A stretch of DNA of 64,000 nt from NCBI RefSeq assembly GCF_022179125.1, contig NZ_BPQG01000056.1, forward strand, positions 1 through 64,000. The letters are read 5' to 3'. The DNA is from Methylobacterium cerastii (lineage in GTDB: Bacteria > Pseudomonadota > Alphaproteobacteria > Rhizobiales > Beijerinckiaceae). Positions 14,692 through 24,837 of the stretch are shown here, piece after piece. The notes under the pieces were generated by a model. That model was given only the letters and a program-made list of their open reading frames with translations, was not told the DNA's origin and did not search any database. Position numbers and translations under genes: made by a program. Numbering within the stretch: position 1 is the first letter of the stretch; each line of letters opens with the position of its first letter.

Positions 14692-15531
14692 CTAAGAGGT
14701 CGGACCGGGGCGGTCAAGCGAATCTCGGGGCGGAGAGGCCGCGGAGGCCCTTCGGCGCTCGTAGTGTTTCGCGATGCGCAGGTGGCGCGAGATCGCGTAG
14801 TTCATCGCGGTGAGGAAGCCGTAGACGCCGCGCATGCAGTGGCGGCGGCCGAGATACGCCTTCAGGAAGTTGCCGGGCAGCTCGACGAACACTCGCCAGG
14901 TCGGGATCGCGACGCCGCGCGCCTCGAGGTCGTCGGCCTGCTGGTCGGAATAGCGGTTGAGCTTGTCGAGCTGGTCGCCGAGCGAGCGCACCGAGAAATG
15001 GTGGATCACCCCCTTCAGCCGCCCGGGCTCGACGCCGGGCTCGAGCGCCACGCGGTCGTGGACGGGGGAGGGCGAATAGCGCCCGCGGTCCTTCCGGTAG
15101 AGCCGCACCGGCGTCAGCGCGTAGGCCCAGCGGTGGGGGCGGCTCTCGCCGGGGAAGACCTCGGCGATGGCGATGCGCCAGGCGGCCTTGCCGGGCTCGC
15201 CCTCGGCGAACAGGGCGCGGATGTCACTCGCGAGGTCGGGGGGCACCACCTCGTCGGCGTCGAGGTTCAGGAGCCAGTCGTGGCGGCACCGGTCCTCGGC
15301 GAAGCGCTTCTGCGGGCCGTAGCCCGGCCAGTCGTTGTGGATCACCCGGGCGCCGAGCGAGGCGGCCAGCGCCTGAGTCCCGTCGGTCGAGCCGGAATCG
15401 ACCACGACGAGGTCGTCGGTGAGGTCTCGCACCGCGCGGATCGTCGCGCCGATGCGGTCCGCCTCGTTGCGGGCGATGATGAAGACGGAGATCGGCAGGG
15501 CGATCGTGCCGTTCGGCGGGTTCGCGGTCAC
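14692..15531 (-). CDS. Family 2 glycosyltransferase (WaaE/KdtX-like)
   Basis: This 279-residue protein has a GT-A fold: ISVFIIARNEADRI near residue 14, LVVVDSGSTDGTQA near 40, and the metal-binding WLLNLDADEVVPP near 86. A middle segment with YRKDRGRYSPSPVHDR and a C-terminal basic amphipathic stretch follow, as in lipopolysaccharide-core glycosyltransferases of the WaaE type. The start is a GTG that overlaps the stop of the acyl-CoA ligase gene (GTGA), so the two form an operon. Lipopolysaccharide or surface-glycan assembly is likely; the donor sugar is unknown. Confidence 0.85.
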   Translation of the reverse strand: MTANPPNGTIALPISVFIIARNEADRIGATIRAVRDLTDDLVVVDSGSTDGTQALAASLGARVIHNDWPGYGPQKRFAEDRCRHDWLLNLDADEVVPPDLASDIRALFAEGEPGKAAWRIAIAEVFPGESRPHRWAYALTPVRLYRKDRGRYSPSPVHDRVALEPGVEPGRLKGVIHHFSVRSLGDQLDKLNRYSDQQADDLEARGVAIPTWRVFVELPGNFLKAYLGRRHCMRGVYGFLTAMNYAISRHLRIAKHYERRRASAASPPRDSLDRPGPTS

Positions 15532-17072
15532 GTGCTACGAGCTCCGGCCGCGGCGGCGAGCCGCTTGCGCTGCACCTTGCCGTTGGCGGTGCGGGGGAGG
15601 GCGTCGAGGAAGCGGATCTCGCGCGGGCGCTTGTAGGCGGCCAGCCGCTCGGCACACCACGCGATCAGCGCGTCGGCATCCGGCTCCGCGCCCGGCTGCA
15701 GCACAACGAAGCCGCAGATCACCGACACGTCGGCCCGCACCGGCAACTCGGCGACACCGGCCTCGGCGACGCTCGGATGGGCGATCAGCGCGCCCTCGAC
15801 CTCGTTGGGCGAGACGCGGTAGCCCATCGCATTCATCAGGTCGTCGTTGCGGCCCTCGAACCAGAGGTAGCCCTCCGCATCGAGGCAGGCGAGGTCGCCC
15901 CCGGCGAACCAGTCGCCGCGCATCACCTGCGCCTCCTCGTCGGGGCGGTTCCAGTAGCCGAGCATCAGGCCAGGCTCCGAGCGGTGGACGGCGAGGAGGC
16001 CGGTCTCGCCGGGCGGCAGCGGCTCGGGCGGTCCGGCGACGGGGAGGATCGCCACGTGACGGCCCGGCTGCGGCTTGCCGGGCGAGCCGCGGCGCTGCGG
16101 GATCGTCGGCCCGGTCGAGACGTAGGTCGAGATCTCGCTCATGCCCAGCGCCTCGTAGAGCGGCTTTCCCGTGGCTTGGGTCCAGGCGTCGAGCACGTCC
16201 CCGGGGAGCGCCTCGCCCGCGGTGCAGCCGTGGCGCAGGCTCGACAGGTCGAAGGCGGCCGGGTCGCCGTATTTGAGGATCTGGCGGTAGAGGCTCGGGA
16301 CGGCGGCGAAGATCGTGGCGCGATGGCGCGCGATCAGCCGCGGCCAGACGACCGGGTCGCGCGGGCCGTTGTAGAGCACCGCCGTCGCCCCGACCGACCA
16401 CGGATCGGTGATGCCGACGCCGAGCGTATAGGTCCAGTTCATCGTGCCGGCATGCAGCATCGTGTCGGCTTCCGACAGTCCGAGCCAGTGGTCGAGCATC
16501 GGGCGCCGCCCGTAGATCGTGCGGTGGGCGTGCAGCACGCCCTTCGGCCGGCTCGTGGTGCCGGAGGTGTAGACCAGGGTCGCCGGGTCGTCGGCGGCCG
16601 TGTCGGCGTAGTCGGGGATCGGGTCTCCGGCCTTCATCGCGGCGATCGCGGCGCCGTCGAGGAGGATGCGGTCGCCGAGGTCGGCCGGCTCGATCACGCA
16701 GCCTCCGCCGACGGCGACCGCGGCCGCGCCGGAATTCTCCATGAGGAACGCCGCCTCGGCCGGCGTCAGCTGCGGCGAGGAGGGCAGGGCGACGAGCCCG
16801 GCGGCGAGCGCAGCGAAGTAGACGAGGACGTAGTCGGTCTCGTTGCCCATCCGGATCATCACCCGGTCGCCGCGGCGCAGCCCACGGGCGAGGAGCCCGG
16901 CCGCGATTCCGCGCACGGCCCGGTCGGCCTCGGCGAAGGTCAGGCTCTCGACCGCGTCGTCCGCGCCGACCAGGATCAGCGCAGTCTTCTCCGACCGCGC
17001 CTCGGCGTTCACCCCGAGGCAGTAGCGCGTCGCGTTGAAGCGGGGCGGGGGATGGCGGTCGGCGGACACCAT
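15528..17072 (-). CDS. AMP-dependent acyl-CoA synthetase/ligase
   Basis: This 514-residue adenylate-forming enzyme has the P-loop-like A3 motif LVYTSGTTSRPKGVLHAHR (about residue 173), GMSEISTYVSTGP as the A5 region, GDLACLDAEGYLWFEGR, hinge NDDLMNAMGYRVSPNEVE, and the C-terminal catalytic Lys in ANGKVQRKRL. It should convert a carboxylate, ATP and CoA into acyl-CoA. The overall pattern recalls benzoate- or short-chain acyl-CoA ligases, but substrate cannot be read from sequence. It precedes and overlaps the glycosyltransferase gene. Confidence 0.85.
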   Translation of the reverse strand: MVSADRHPPPRFNATRYCLGVNAEARSEKTALILVGADDAVESLTFAEADRAVRGIAAGLLARGLRRGDRVMIRMGNETDYVLVYFAALAAGLVALPSSPQLTPAEAAFLMENSGAAAVAVGGGCVIEPADLGDRILLDGAAIAAMKAGDPIPDYADTAADDPATLVYTSGTTSRPKGVLHAHRTIYGRRPMLDHWLGLSEADTMLHAGTMNWTYTLGVGITDPWSVGATAVLYNGPRDPVVWPRLIARHRATIFAAVPSLYRQILKYGDPAAFDLSSLRHGCTAGEALPGDVLDAWTQATGKPLYEALGMSEISTYVSTGPTIPQRRGSPGKPQPGRHVAILPVAGPPEPLPPGETGLLAVHRSEPGLMLGYWNRPDEEAQVMRGDWFAGGDLACLDAEGYLWFEGRNDDLMNAMGYRVSPNEVEGALIAHPSVAEAGVAELPVRADVSVICGFVVLQPGAEPDADALIAWCAERLAAYKRPREIRFLDALPRTANGKVQRKRLAAAAGARST

Positions 17073-17143
17073 GGTGTGGCTCCCGGATGTTGGCTCATCG
17101 CGGGATGTCCACCGAACGTGCCGCCGTCAACCTGCGGTGTCGA

Positions 17144-19378
17144 TCATGCCCGGCGCGGGGCCCGTCCGTCCTGCTCCTCGAAACCCTTCAGCACCTTGTC
17201 CAGCGTCAGCGGGTAGTCGCGGATGCGGATGCCGGTGGCGTTGTAGACGGCGTTGGCCAGAGCCGCGCCGGCGCCGCAGATGCCCAGCTCGCCGAGGCCC
17301 TTGCTCTTGAGCGGGTTGGCCTTGTCGTCGACCTCGGGGAGGAACACCGCATCCATCGCCGGAATGTCGGCGTGCACCGGGACATGGTACTCGGCGAGGT
17401 CGTGGTTGACGTAGGTGGCGGTGCGTTCGTCGATCACCGCATCCTCCATCAATGCTGCGCCGACGCCGAAGGTCATCCCGCCGATCGCCTGGCTTCGGGC
17501 GGTCTTCGCATTGAGGATGCGCCCACCGGTGAATACGCCGAGCATCCGGCGGAGCCGGATCTCGCCGGTGTCGCGATCGACGCCGACCTCGGCGAAGTGC
17601 GCGCCGAACGAGTAGTGCGAGTACTTCTCCTTCAAGGCGCCCGGCTTGATCTCGCCCTCCGCCGAGACGCCGTCGGCGCCGGCGAGGTCCACCAGCGCCT
17701 CCGAGCGGTTGCCGGAGGTGACGCGCCCGTCGGCGAAGACGACGCCATCCGGGTGCAGGTCGGTCGCCGCCACGAGCTTGTCGCGCAAAGCCGCGCAGGC
17801 GACGTAGAGCGCTGAGCCGGCCGAGCCCGCCCCGAACGATCCGCCGGAGCCGGAGGCCGCCGGGTAGGCGGTGTCGCCGATCTCGACGCGGATGCGCTCG
17901 ATTGGTAGGCCCATCATCTCCCCGGCGATCTGAGCGAGGATGGTGTAGGTGCCCGTCCCGATGTCGGTCATCGCCATCCGCACGGTGAGGTATCCGTCGG
18001 CACCGAGCTTCACCGAAGCCGAAGAGGGCATCAGCGGGTTGAGGCGGGCCGCCGCCGACATGCCCATGCCGACCATCCAGTTGCCGTCATGCGTCGTGCC
18101 GGCGGGCTTACGCCGGTCCCAGCCGAAGAGCTTGGCCCCTTCCCGCATGCACGGTACGAGCTGGCGCACCGTGAACGGCACCTGCTTCTCGGGGTCCTGC
18201 GTCGGCTCGTTGCGGACGCGCAACTCGATCGGATCGAGGCCGATCTGCTCGGCCAGCTCGTCCATGGCGCACTCGAAGGCCAACATGCCGACGGCCTCGC
18301 CGGGCGCGCGCATCGACGAGGCGATCGGTAGGTCGAGCTTGGCCAGGCGGTGGCGGGTGATGCGGTTCGGCGCGGCGTAGAGCGAGCGCGTGACGTTGGC
18401 CGAGGTTTCGTAGAACTCGTCGCCCTGCGCGGTGTCGGACCACGATTCGTGCGACAGAGCCGTCAGCTTGCCATCGCGATCCGAGGCCAGCCGAATGCGC
18501 TGGATCGTGTCGGTGCGGTGGGTCGCGACGTGGAATTCCTGCTGCCGGGTCAGCGCGACCTTCACCGGGCGCCCGGTCGCCTTGGAGGCCAGCGCCGCCA
18601 GCGTCGCCTCCGGCATCGGCTGGAGCTTCGAACCGAAGCCGCCGCCGATGTAGTGGCTCACCAGCCGGACGTTCTCGACCGGCAGCTTCAGCACCGAGGC
18701 CAACGACTTCTGCCCTCGGTTGAGCATCTGGTTCGCCGTATAGAGCACGACCTTGTCGCCCTCCCAGGAGGCGATGGTGGCATGCGGCTCCATCTGGGCG
18801 TGGATCTGCGTCGGGGTGGTGTACTCGACATCGAGCTTGACCGGGGCGGACGCGAACGCGCCGTCGAAGTCGCCGAGCTTCGAGTCCGGGTCGGTCTGGA
18901 CCTTCTTCGGCTCGATCGCCTGCGGCAGGGCCGCCCGAAGCGATGCCTTGGGCGTCCGGACGTCGTAGGCGACCTTGACGAGCTTGGCCGCGGCACGGGC
19001 CTGCTCGAAGGTCTCGGCGACGACGAAGGCCACCGGCTGGTCGAAGAACGCGACATTCGTCCCGGTGAGCTGGGGCCAGACCTGCTCCTTCTTCTCGCCC
19101 TGCGCGGGCACGTTCTCGTGGGTCATCACATGGATGACGCCCGGCGCCTTCACGGCTGCGGCCGTGTCGATCGAGCGGATCGTGCCGGCGGCGATCGTCG
19201 CGCCGACGATGAAGCCATAGGCCGGGTTCTTCACCTCGCGGGTCTCGTAGGCGTAGGGCGCGCGCCCCATCACCTTGAGGCGGCCGTCGATGCGGTCGAT
19301 CGGCCGCCCGACGAGGCCGTCGGCCTTGTCGTCGAGCGGCGTCTTGCCGACCGGCTGGTTCATCTCCATGGCGTTCAT
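17144..19378 (-). CDS. paoC: Molybdenum aldehyde oxidoreductase, molybdopterin-binding subunit
   Basis: This 744-residue protein belongs to the xanthine dehydrogenase family large subunits of the PaoC/YagR kind. Visible signatures include GRPIDRIDGRLKVMGRAPYA near the start, HYIGGGFGSKLQP, MRAPGEAVGMLAFE, YPAASGSGGSFGAGSAG and the late KGLGELGICGAGAALANAVY region, whose Glu is expected at the active site. It oxidises aldehydes at a Mo-cytosine-dinucleotide centre in the periplasm with the FAD and iron-sulfur subunits encoded just upstream (gaps of 18 and 12 bases). The Mo-specific chaperone paoD is not visible here. Confidence 0.88.
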   Translation of the reverse strand: MNAMEMNQPVGKTPLDDKADGLVGRPIDRIDGRLKVMGRAPYAYETREVKNPAYGFIVGATIAAGTIRSIDTAAAVKAPGVIHVMTHENVPAQGEKKEQVWPQLTGTNVAFFDQPVAFVVAETFEQARAAAKLVKVAYDVRTPKASLRAALPQAIEPKKVQTDPDSKLGDFDGAFASAPVKLDVEYTTPTQIHAQMEPHATIASWEGDKVVLYTANQMLNRGQKSLASVLKLPVENVRLVSHYIGGGFGSKLQPMPEATLAALASKATGRPVKVALTRQQEFHVATHRTDTIQRIRLASDRDGKLTALSHESWSDTAQGDEFYETSANVTRSLYAAPNRITRHRLAKLDLPIASSMRAPGEAVGMLAFECAMDELAEQIGLDPIELRVRNEPTQDPEKQVPFTVRQLVPCMREGAKLFGWDRRKPAGTTHDGNWMVGMGMSAAARLNPLMPSSASVKLGADGYLTVRMAMTDIGTGTYTILAQIAGEMMGLPIERIRVEIGDTAYPAASGSGGSFGAGSAGSALYVACAALRDKLVAATDLHPDGVVFADGRVTSGNRSEALVDLAGADGVSAEGEIKPGALKEKYSHYSFGAHFAEVGVDRDTGEIRLRRMLGVFTGGRILNAKTARSQAIGGMTFGVGAALMEDAVIDERTATYVNHDLAEYHVPVHADIPAMDAVFLPEVDDKANPLKSKGLGELGICGAGAALANAVYNATGIRIRDYPLTLDKVLKGFEEQDGRAPRRA

Positions 19379-19396
19379 CCTGGAAGCTTGGGACGG

Positions 19397-20368
19397 TCAG
19401 GTCCGGGTGGCGTCGGTCACCACCGCGCGGAGCGTCCGCCGGGTCAGCGGGATCTTGAAGTCGTTGGTGCCGTAGCCGCGGGCGCCGGCGAGCACCGCGT
19501 CGGCGGCGTCGTCCGCGCTGCCGCCCTTCGCGAGCGTGGCCTCGGCCGCCTCGACCCGCCACGGCTTGTGCGCGAGCCCGCCGAACGCCATCCGCGCCTG
19601 GGTGATCTTGCCGTCCGCCTTCCCGATCACCGCGGCGATCGAGACGGTAGCGAAGGCGTAGGAGGCGCGGTCGCGGACCTTGCGGTAGACGTGCAGGCCC
19701 TCGACCGGCTTCGGCAGCGTCACCGCGGTGATGATCTCGCCGGGTTGCAGAGCGGTCTCGATCTGCGGGGTGTCGCCCGGCAGGCGGTGGAACTGCGCCA
19801 TCGGGATCGTGCGGGTCGCGCCGTTCGGCGACAGGGTCTCGACGCCGGCATCGAGGACGCGCATCGCGACGTTCATGTCGGACGGGTTGGTGGCGATGCA
19901 GGCGTCGCTGGTGTCGAGCACCGCCATGATGCGGTTGAACCCGCCGATCGCTGAGCAGCCCGAGCCGGGCTCGCGTTTGTTGCAGGGTTTCGACGTGTCG
20001 TAGAAGTAGTAGCATCGGGTGCGCTGAAGCAGGTTTCCAGCGGTGGTCGCCTTATTGCGCAGCTGCCCTGAGGCGCCCGCGAGCAGGGCCTTGGCCAGCA
20101 CCGCGTAATCCTTGCGCACCCGAGGGTCGGCGGCGAGGTCCGAGTTGCGCACAAGTGCGCCGATGCGCAGGCCGCCGTCGGCGGTGGCTTCCACCTTGTC
20201 GAGCGGTAGGCGGTTGATGTCGATCAAGGTCGTCGGCGTCTCGACCTGCAGCTTCATCAGGTCGAGCAGGTTGGTGCCGCCGGCGATGAACTTGGCGTTC
20301 GGCCGCTCGGCCGCGAGGCGGGCGGCGTCGCGCACGGTGGCGGGGCGCTCGTAGGTGAAGGCTTTCAT
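19397..20368 (-). CDS. paoB: Aldehyde oxidoreductase FAD-binding subunit
   Basis: This 323-residue protein shows the FAD-binding fold of the xanthine dehydrogenase medium subunit: [19 protein letters not shown] near residue 27, GAQTAGNL-like [19 protein letters not shown] near 107, a Cys cluster ([21 protein letters not shown]) as in PaoB's extra 4Fe-4S cluster, and the C-terminal CO-dehydrogenase flavoprotein domain. It passes electrons between the iron-sulfur subunit and FAD. It is the middle gene of paoABC. Confidence 0.88.
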   Translation of the reverse strand: MKAFTYERPATVRDAARLAAERPNAKFIAGGTNLLDLMKLQVETPTTLIDINRLPLDKVEATADGGLRIGALVRNSDLAADPRVRKDYAVLAKALLAGASGQLRNKATTAGNLLQRTRCYYFYDTSKPCNKREPGSGCSAIGGFNRIMAVLDTSDACIATNPSDMNVAMRVLDAGVETLSPNGATRTIPMAQFHRLPGDTPQIETALQPGEIITAVTLPKPVEGLHVYRKVRDRASYAFATVSIAAVIGKADGKITQARMAFGGLAHKPWRVEAAEATLAKGGSADDAADAVLAGARGYGTNDFKIPLTRRTLRAVVTDATRT

Positions 20369-20380
20369 CGCGCGCGCCCT

Positions 20381-21046
20381 TTAGAGTTCGGTGCCGGCGG
20401 AGGAATCCGCCACTTCGCGGATCGCGGCGACGATGTTCGGGTAGGCGCTGCAGCGACAGAGGTTGCCGCTCATCCGCTCGCGGATCTCGGCATCGGTGAA
20501 GTCGGCCTTGCCGACGAGGTCCTCGGTGACGTGGCTCGGCCAGCCGGCCTTGGCCTCCGACAGCATGCCGACACTGGAGCAGATCTGGCCCGGCGTGCAG
20601 TATCCGCACTGGAAGCCGTCATGGTGGAGGAAGGCGGCCTGAAGCGGGTGAAGCTGCTCTTCGGTGCCGAGGCCCTCGATGGTGGTGATCGCGTCGCCCT
20701 CGTGCATCGCGGCCAGCGTCAGGCAGGAATTGATCCGGCGCCCGTCGATCAGAACCGTGCAGGCGCCGCACTGGCCGTGGTCGCAACCCTTCTTCGAGCC
20801 GTTGAGGTCGAGATGCTCGCGCAACGCGTCGAGGAGCGTCGTGCGGGTGTCGAGGGTGAGGTCGTGCGCCGTGCCGTTCACGGTCAGGCGGACCGGCAGC
20901 ATCTGCGGGGCCGGGTCGCCGGGCTCCGTGGCGAAGGCAGGCCTTGCCGAAACGCCGAAGCCCGTGGCCGCCGCGGCGGCCGCACAGCTTTCCACCAGCG
21001 TCCGCCGGGTCAGCGCGAAGGCGCCGTCTCGTGTCTTGTCCGTCAT
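20381..21046 (-). CDS. paoA: Aldehyde oxidoreductase 2Fe-2S subunit with Tat signal
   Basis: This 221-residue protein starts at ATG 21046 with GGGACAG upstream; longer frames add an Arg-rich stretch unlike the family. The N-terminus [20 protein letters not shown] is a twin-arginine signal, so the complex is exported folded. Two 2Fe-2S centres are visible: [16 protein letters not shown] and [12 protein letters not shown] with CRCSAYPN. It is the first gene of paoABC, 217 bases downstream of the sigma-factor gene on the same strand. Confidence 0.88.
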   Translation of the reverse strand: MTDKTRDGAFALTRRTLVESCAAAAAATGFGVSARPAFATEPGDPAPQMLPVRLTVNGTAHDLTLDTRTTLLDALREHLDLNGSKKGCDHGQCGACTVLIDGRRINSCLTLAAMHEGDAITTIEGLGTEEQLHPLQAAFLHHDGFQCGYCTPGQICSSVGMLSEAKAGWPSHVTEDLVGKADFTDAEIRERMSGNLCRCSAYPNIVAAIREVADSSAGTEL

Positions 21047-21263
21047 GCTCGCTGTCCCGTGCGGCCGGCATGCCGGGCGCTGTGGTGCGGGCGAAGGGCG
21101 TGCCCGCAGGGCGGTGTCGCAACGGGAACGCCAGACGGATTGATTCGATCCGTTCCAAACTGCGCCGTATCGGCGCAACTGGATGAAGAATGCGATCGGC
21201 AGAAAGCAACCGGGCGTCGCGCAGGCGGCGTCGTGGAGGCTCGCAGGCGCGCCGCCGCTTCGG

Positions 21264-22016
21264 TCAGGCTCCGACGCCGACGGCGCTTTCGCCGATCGCC
21301 GACAGGGTGAGGTGGTCCGCCCCGACCTCGGCGCCGGTGTAGCCGAGCATGTGGGCGAGCTGGTCGCGGGCGCGCCAGACCCGGCTCTTCACCGTGCCGA
21401 TCCGGCATTTGAGGATCGCGGCCGCCTCCTCGTAGGACACGTTCTCGACCGCCACCAGGATCAGCGCCTCGCGCATCGGCGGCGACAGCCGCCCGAGCGC
21501 GGCCTGCACGTCCTGCAGGTCGAGATGGCCGCCCTGCTCGGGCAGGCTCGTCAGGCGTGCGGCGTGGTCGCCGCCGCTGTCGGCGACCTCGCGGGCGTGC
21601 TTGCGGTGCACGCTGTAGAAAGCGTTCCGCATGATCGTGAACAGCCACGCACCGAGGTTGGTGCCGACCTTGAAGCTGCCGCGGCTGCGCCAGGCGCGCA
21701 GCATCGTGTCCTGCACCAGGTCGTCGGCTGCCGACGGGTTGCGCGTCAGCGAGATGGCGAAGCTGTGCAGGCTGGTCGCCGCTTCGAGGAGGCCGGCGCG
21801 GAACGCCGCGTCGTCGCGCCCCTTCGCGTCGGCGAGCAGGGCCTCGAGCCGCGCCAGCAGGTCGCCGAGATGCGGCGGCGGCGGGGCCTGCATCGAGGCG
21901 GCATAGGTGGTTCTTAGATGCTCACCCAGGTGGATGCGGATAGCATCGGACAGTTTCGGCGCCTCGACGGACAGGGATTCCGAGGTGCCGTTACAGTCTT
22001 CCGTGGTGATGAGCAT
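21264..22016 (-). CDS. EcfG-type sigma factor with NepR-like N-terminal domain
   Basis: This 250-residue protein starts at ATG 22016 with GCGGGG upstream. Residues 75-160 form sigma region 2 ([18 protein letters not shown], then [20 protein letters not shown]), and residues 170-230 form region 4 ([20 protein letters not shown], then [14 protein letters not shown]), both very close to EcfG, the general-stress sigma of alphaproteobacteria. Residues 20-62 ([14 protein letters not shown], then [16 protein letters not shown]) resemble NepR, the small anti-sigma that normally binds EcfG and is released by PhyR. A fused inhibitor would be unusual. No stop separates the parts; an internal ATG (21890) would cut through the NepR-like helix pair. 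Confidence 0.8.
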   Translation of the reverse strand: MLITTEDCNGTSESLSVEAPKLSDAIRIHLGEHLRTTYAASMQAPPPPHLGDLLARLEALLADAKGRDDAAFRAGLLEAATSLHSFAISLTRNPSAADDLVQDTMLRAWRSRGSFKVGTNLGAWLFTIMRNAFYSVHRKHAREVADSGGDHAARLTSLPEQGGHLDLQDVQAALGRLSPPMREALILVAVENVSYEEAAAILKCRIGTVKSRVWRARDQLAHMLGYTGAEVGADHLTLSAIGESAVGVGA

Positions 22017-22210
22017 CGTGCCCCGCGCAGCTGGAGTTCCGATGGCGCCTCGGCACCCAATCGGGATTTCGCGCAATCGTTCGGGCACCGCAGCAACATA
22101 GGTTATCTTCGAGCGATTTCGGCCTGCGGCGATCTGGGTCGGCGCCGACGCGGCTCGTGTGGACGGGCGGCGTGTCGCGACGCATGCGGGCGGGTGCGTC
22201 GCAAAACCGT

Positions 22211-22229
22211 TATGCTCAGTCTCAGCATA
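22211..22229. promoter_or_regulatory. Palindromic operator 1 upstream of nadABC
   Basis: TATGCTCAGTCTCAGCATA has TATGCT and AGCATA arms. It resembles the stronger palindrome at 22271-22287, 60 bases away. Both lie between the divergent sigma-factor and nadA genes. They are candidate sites for the NAD-responsive repressor. Confidence 0.55.
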
Positions 22230-22270
22230 TCTAGACAGGGCGATGCGGCGCGCCTAACTTAGGCGGCACA

Positions 22271-22287
22271 ATGCTCAAACTGAGCAT
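22271..22287. promoter_or_regulatory. Palindromic operator 2 upstream of nadABC
   Basis: ATGCTCAaacTGAGCAT is a perfect 7-3-7 dyad ending 13 bases before the nadA start at 22301, so a bound protein would block transcription or translation start. The ATG inside it (22271) is in frame with nadA but lacks a ribosome site, whereas ATG 22301 follows GGAGGGCGCC. Confidence 0.65.
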
Positions 22288-22300
22288 AATGGAGGGCGCC

Positions 22301-23323
22301 ATGGCGTCGACCGCGTTTCCTGTCTCCGCCCCCCGCGCCGTCCCCGCCGGGATGCCGCTGCCCGACATCTACGCCCGCGTCAGCCGGCACATCCCGGCGA
22401 TCGAGTGGCCGGCCCTCGTGCCCGACATCGAGGCGATCCTCCGCCTCAAGCGCGAGCGCAACGCCGTGATCCTGGCGCACAACTACCAGGCGCCGGAAAT
22501 CTTCCACACGGTGGCCGACATCGTCGGCGACAGCCTGGCGCTCGCCCGCGAGGCGGTGACGGTGAAGGCCGACGTGATCGTGCTCGCCGGCGTGCACTTC
22601 ATGGCCGAGACCGCCAAGCTCCTCAATCCGGGCAAGACCGTGCTGATCCCGGACCTCGCCGCCGGCTGCTCGCTCGCCGACTCGATCACCGCCGCGGACG
22701 TGCGCGGCCTGCGCGCGAAGTACCCCGGCGTGCCGATCGTGACCTACGTCAACACCTCGGCCGCGGTGAAGGCCGAGTCCGACCTGTGCTGCACCTCTGG
22801 CAACGCGGTGGAGGTGATCCGCTCGCTCGGCGTGAAGCGCGTGCTGATGATCCCGGACGAGTTCCTGGCGCAGAACGTCCAGGCGGTGCTGCCCGAGATC
22901 GAGATCCTGACCTGGGCCGGCCACTGCGAGGTGCACGAGCGCTTCACGCCCGCCGACATCCGCGACGTGCGCGAGAGCTATCCCGGCGTCACCGTCATCG
23001 CTCACCCCGAATGCCCGCCGGACGTGGTGGCCGAATCCGACTTCTCGGGCTCGACCGCGATGATGATGAACTTCGTCCTGGAGAAGCGCCCGGCCCAGGT
23101 CGTGCTCGTCACCGAGTGTTCGATGGCCGACAACATCGCCGCCGCCAACCCGGACATCGAGTTCATCAAGCCCTGCAACATGTGCCCGCACATGAAGCGC
23201 ATGAGCCTGTCGAACATCCGGCACGCCCTGGAGACCATGACCCACGAGGTCGTCGTCGATCCCGCGCTGGCCGACCGGGCGCGGGCCGCCGTGGAGCGCA
23301 TGCTCGCGGTGGGTGCGCGATGA
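22301..23323 (+). CDS. nadA: Quinolinate synthase
   Basis: This 340-residue enzyme condenses iminoaspartate with dihydroxyacetone phosphate to quinolinate, the second step of de novo NAD synthesis, on a 4Fe-4S cluster. Visible features are [13 protein letters not shown] near residue 55, [37 protein letters not shown] with the first cluster Cys, HPECPPDVV, and the late [17 protein letters not shown]. It begins the overlapping nadABC operon under two palindromic operators. Confidence 0.95.
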   Translation: MASTAFPVSAPRAVPAGMPLPDIYARVSRHIPAIEWPALVPDIEAILRLKRERNAVILAHNYQAPEIFHTVADIVGDSLALAREAVTVKADVIVLAGVHFMAETAKLLNPGKTVLIPDLAAGCSLADSITAADVRGLRAKYPGVPIVTYVNTSAAVKAESDLCCTSGNAVEVIRSLGVKRVLMIPDEFLAQNVQAVLPEIEILTWAGHCEVHERFTPADIRDVRESYPGVTVIAHPECPPDVVAESDFSGSTAMMMNFVLEKRPAQVVLVTECSMADNIAAANPDIEFIKPCNMCPHMKRMSLSNIRHALETMTHEVVVDPALADRARAAVERMLAVGAR

Positions 23324-24837
23324 ACGCGTTCTCGCGCAACCCCGCCGACCGCGTCGTCGTCGTCGGCGCCGGCGTCGCCGGCTTGAGCGTCGCCCTGCGG
23401 CTCGCGCCGCGACCGGTGACGCTCGTCAGCGCCGCGCCGCTCGGGCTCGGCACCGCCACCGGCTGGGCCCAGGGCGGCATCGCCGCCGCGATCGGCGCCG
23501 ACGACGCGCCGTCGCTTCATGCCGCCGACACCGAGGCCGCCGGCGCAGGCCTCACCGATCCCGCGGTCGCCCTGCGGGTCGCCGCGGAAGGCCCGCGGCT
23601 GATCGACTGGCTGGTCTCCCTCGGCGCGCCGTTCGACCGCGACGCCGCCGGCGCGCTGGCCCTCGGCCTGGAGGCGGCCCACGGCCGCCGCCGGATCGTG
23701 CGGGCCGGCGGCGATTCCACCGGGGCCCGCGTCCTCGAGACTCTGGTCCGGGCGGTGTTCGCCACGCCCTCGATCGAGCTGGTGACGGCCTCGGTCCACG
23801 ACCTGCTGCGCGACGAGCACGGGGCGGTGGCCGGCGTGGTGTGCGAGCGCGACGGCGCCCGCTTCCGCATCCCCGCCCGGGCGGTGGTGCTCGCCACCGG
23901 CGGCGTCGGCGCGCTCTACGCCTCGACCACGAACCCGCGCGGCGCCACGGGTCAGGGCCTGGCGCTGGCGGCACGCGCCGGCGCGGTGATGCGCGACCTC
24001 GAGTTCGTGCAGTTCCACCCGACGGCGATCGCCGTCGGGGCCGACCCGATGCCCCTCGCCACCGAGGCGCTGCGGGGGGAGGGCGCGCGCCTCGTCGACG
24101 AGACCGGCGCCGCCGTGATGGCGGGCATCGCCGGCGGCGACCTCGCCCCGCGCGACGTCGTCGCCCGCGGCATCTTCCAGGCGCTGGCGCGCGGCCGAAC
24201 CGTCTCCCTCGACACGCGCGGGGCGCTCGGCGCTGCGATGGCGACGCGGTTTCCGACGGTCGCCGGCCTGTGCGCCCAAGCCGGCATCGACCCGGCGCGG
24301 CAGGCGATCCCGGTGCGGCCGGCCGCGCACTACCACATGGGCGGCATCCGCGTGGACGGCGCGGGCGCGTCGAGCGTCCCTGGCCTCTACGCGAACGGGG
24401 AGGTCGCCTCCACCGGCCTGCACGGCGCCAACCGCCTCGCCAGCAACTCGCTCCTCGAGGCGCTGGCCTATTCGGGCTTCATCGCCGACGCCTTGGACGC
24501 GATGCCGCCGGGGCCGGCCGTGCCGGACATCCGCACCGAGCGCCCGGCGGGCGACCTGCCGGCGATCCGGCAGACCATGGAGCGCCACGTCGGCGTGGTG
24601 CGCGACGAGGCCGGGCTTCGGGCCGCCGTCGACGCCCTGACGCCGCTGGCGGAGGCGGGCTGCGATGCCGCGCTCACCGCCGTGATGATCGCGCAGGCCG
24701 CCCTCGACCGGCGCGAGAGCCGCGGCGGCCACTGGCGCAGCGACTTCCCCCACGCCGCGCCGGCACGGCACAGCGAGACGACGTTGCACGCCGTGATGCC
24801 CGAACCCGAGCGCACCGACGAGGCGATGGCCCGATGA
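23320..24837 (+). CDS. nadB: L-aspartate oxidase
   Basis: This 505-residue flavoenzyme oxidises L-aspartate to iminoaspartate for NadA. It has the dinucleotide fold [17 protein letters not shown] near residue 12, [12 protein letters not shown] near 50, the active-site section [15 protein letters not shown] near 225, [11 protein letters not shown] and [17 protein letters not shown] near the end of the FAD domain, and a helical C-terminal domain. Its ATG overlaps the nadA stop by four bases. Confidence 0.93.
   Translation: MNAFSRNPADRVVVVGAGVAGLSVALRLAPRPVTLVSAAPLGLGTATGWAQGGIAAAIGADDAPSLHAADTEAAGAGLTDPAVALRVAAEGPRLIDWLVSLGAPFDRDAAGALALGLEAAHGRRRIVRAGGDSTGARVLETLVRAVFATPSIELVTASVHDLLRDEHGAVAGVVCERDGARFRIPARAVVLATGGVGALYASTTNPRGATGQGLALAARAGAVMRDLEFVQFHPTAIAVGADPMPLATEALRGEGARLVDETGAAVMAGIAGGDLAPRDVVARGIFQALARGRTVSLDTRGALGAAMATRFPTVAGLCAQAGIDPARQAIPVRPAAHYHMGGIRVDGAGASSVPGLYANGEVASTGLHGANRLASNSLLEALAYSGFIADALDAMPPGPAVPDIRTERPAGDLPAIRQTMERHVGVVRDEAGLRAAVDALTPLAEAGCDAALTAVMIAQAALDRRESRGGHWRSDFPHAAPARHSETTLHAVMPEPERTDEAMAR

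Noticed and set aside
22271-22300. nadA start at ATG 22271
   Set aside because: That ATG is part of the operator palindrome and lacks a ribosome site; ATG 22301 follows GGAGG at good spacing.
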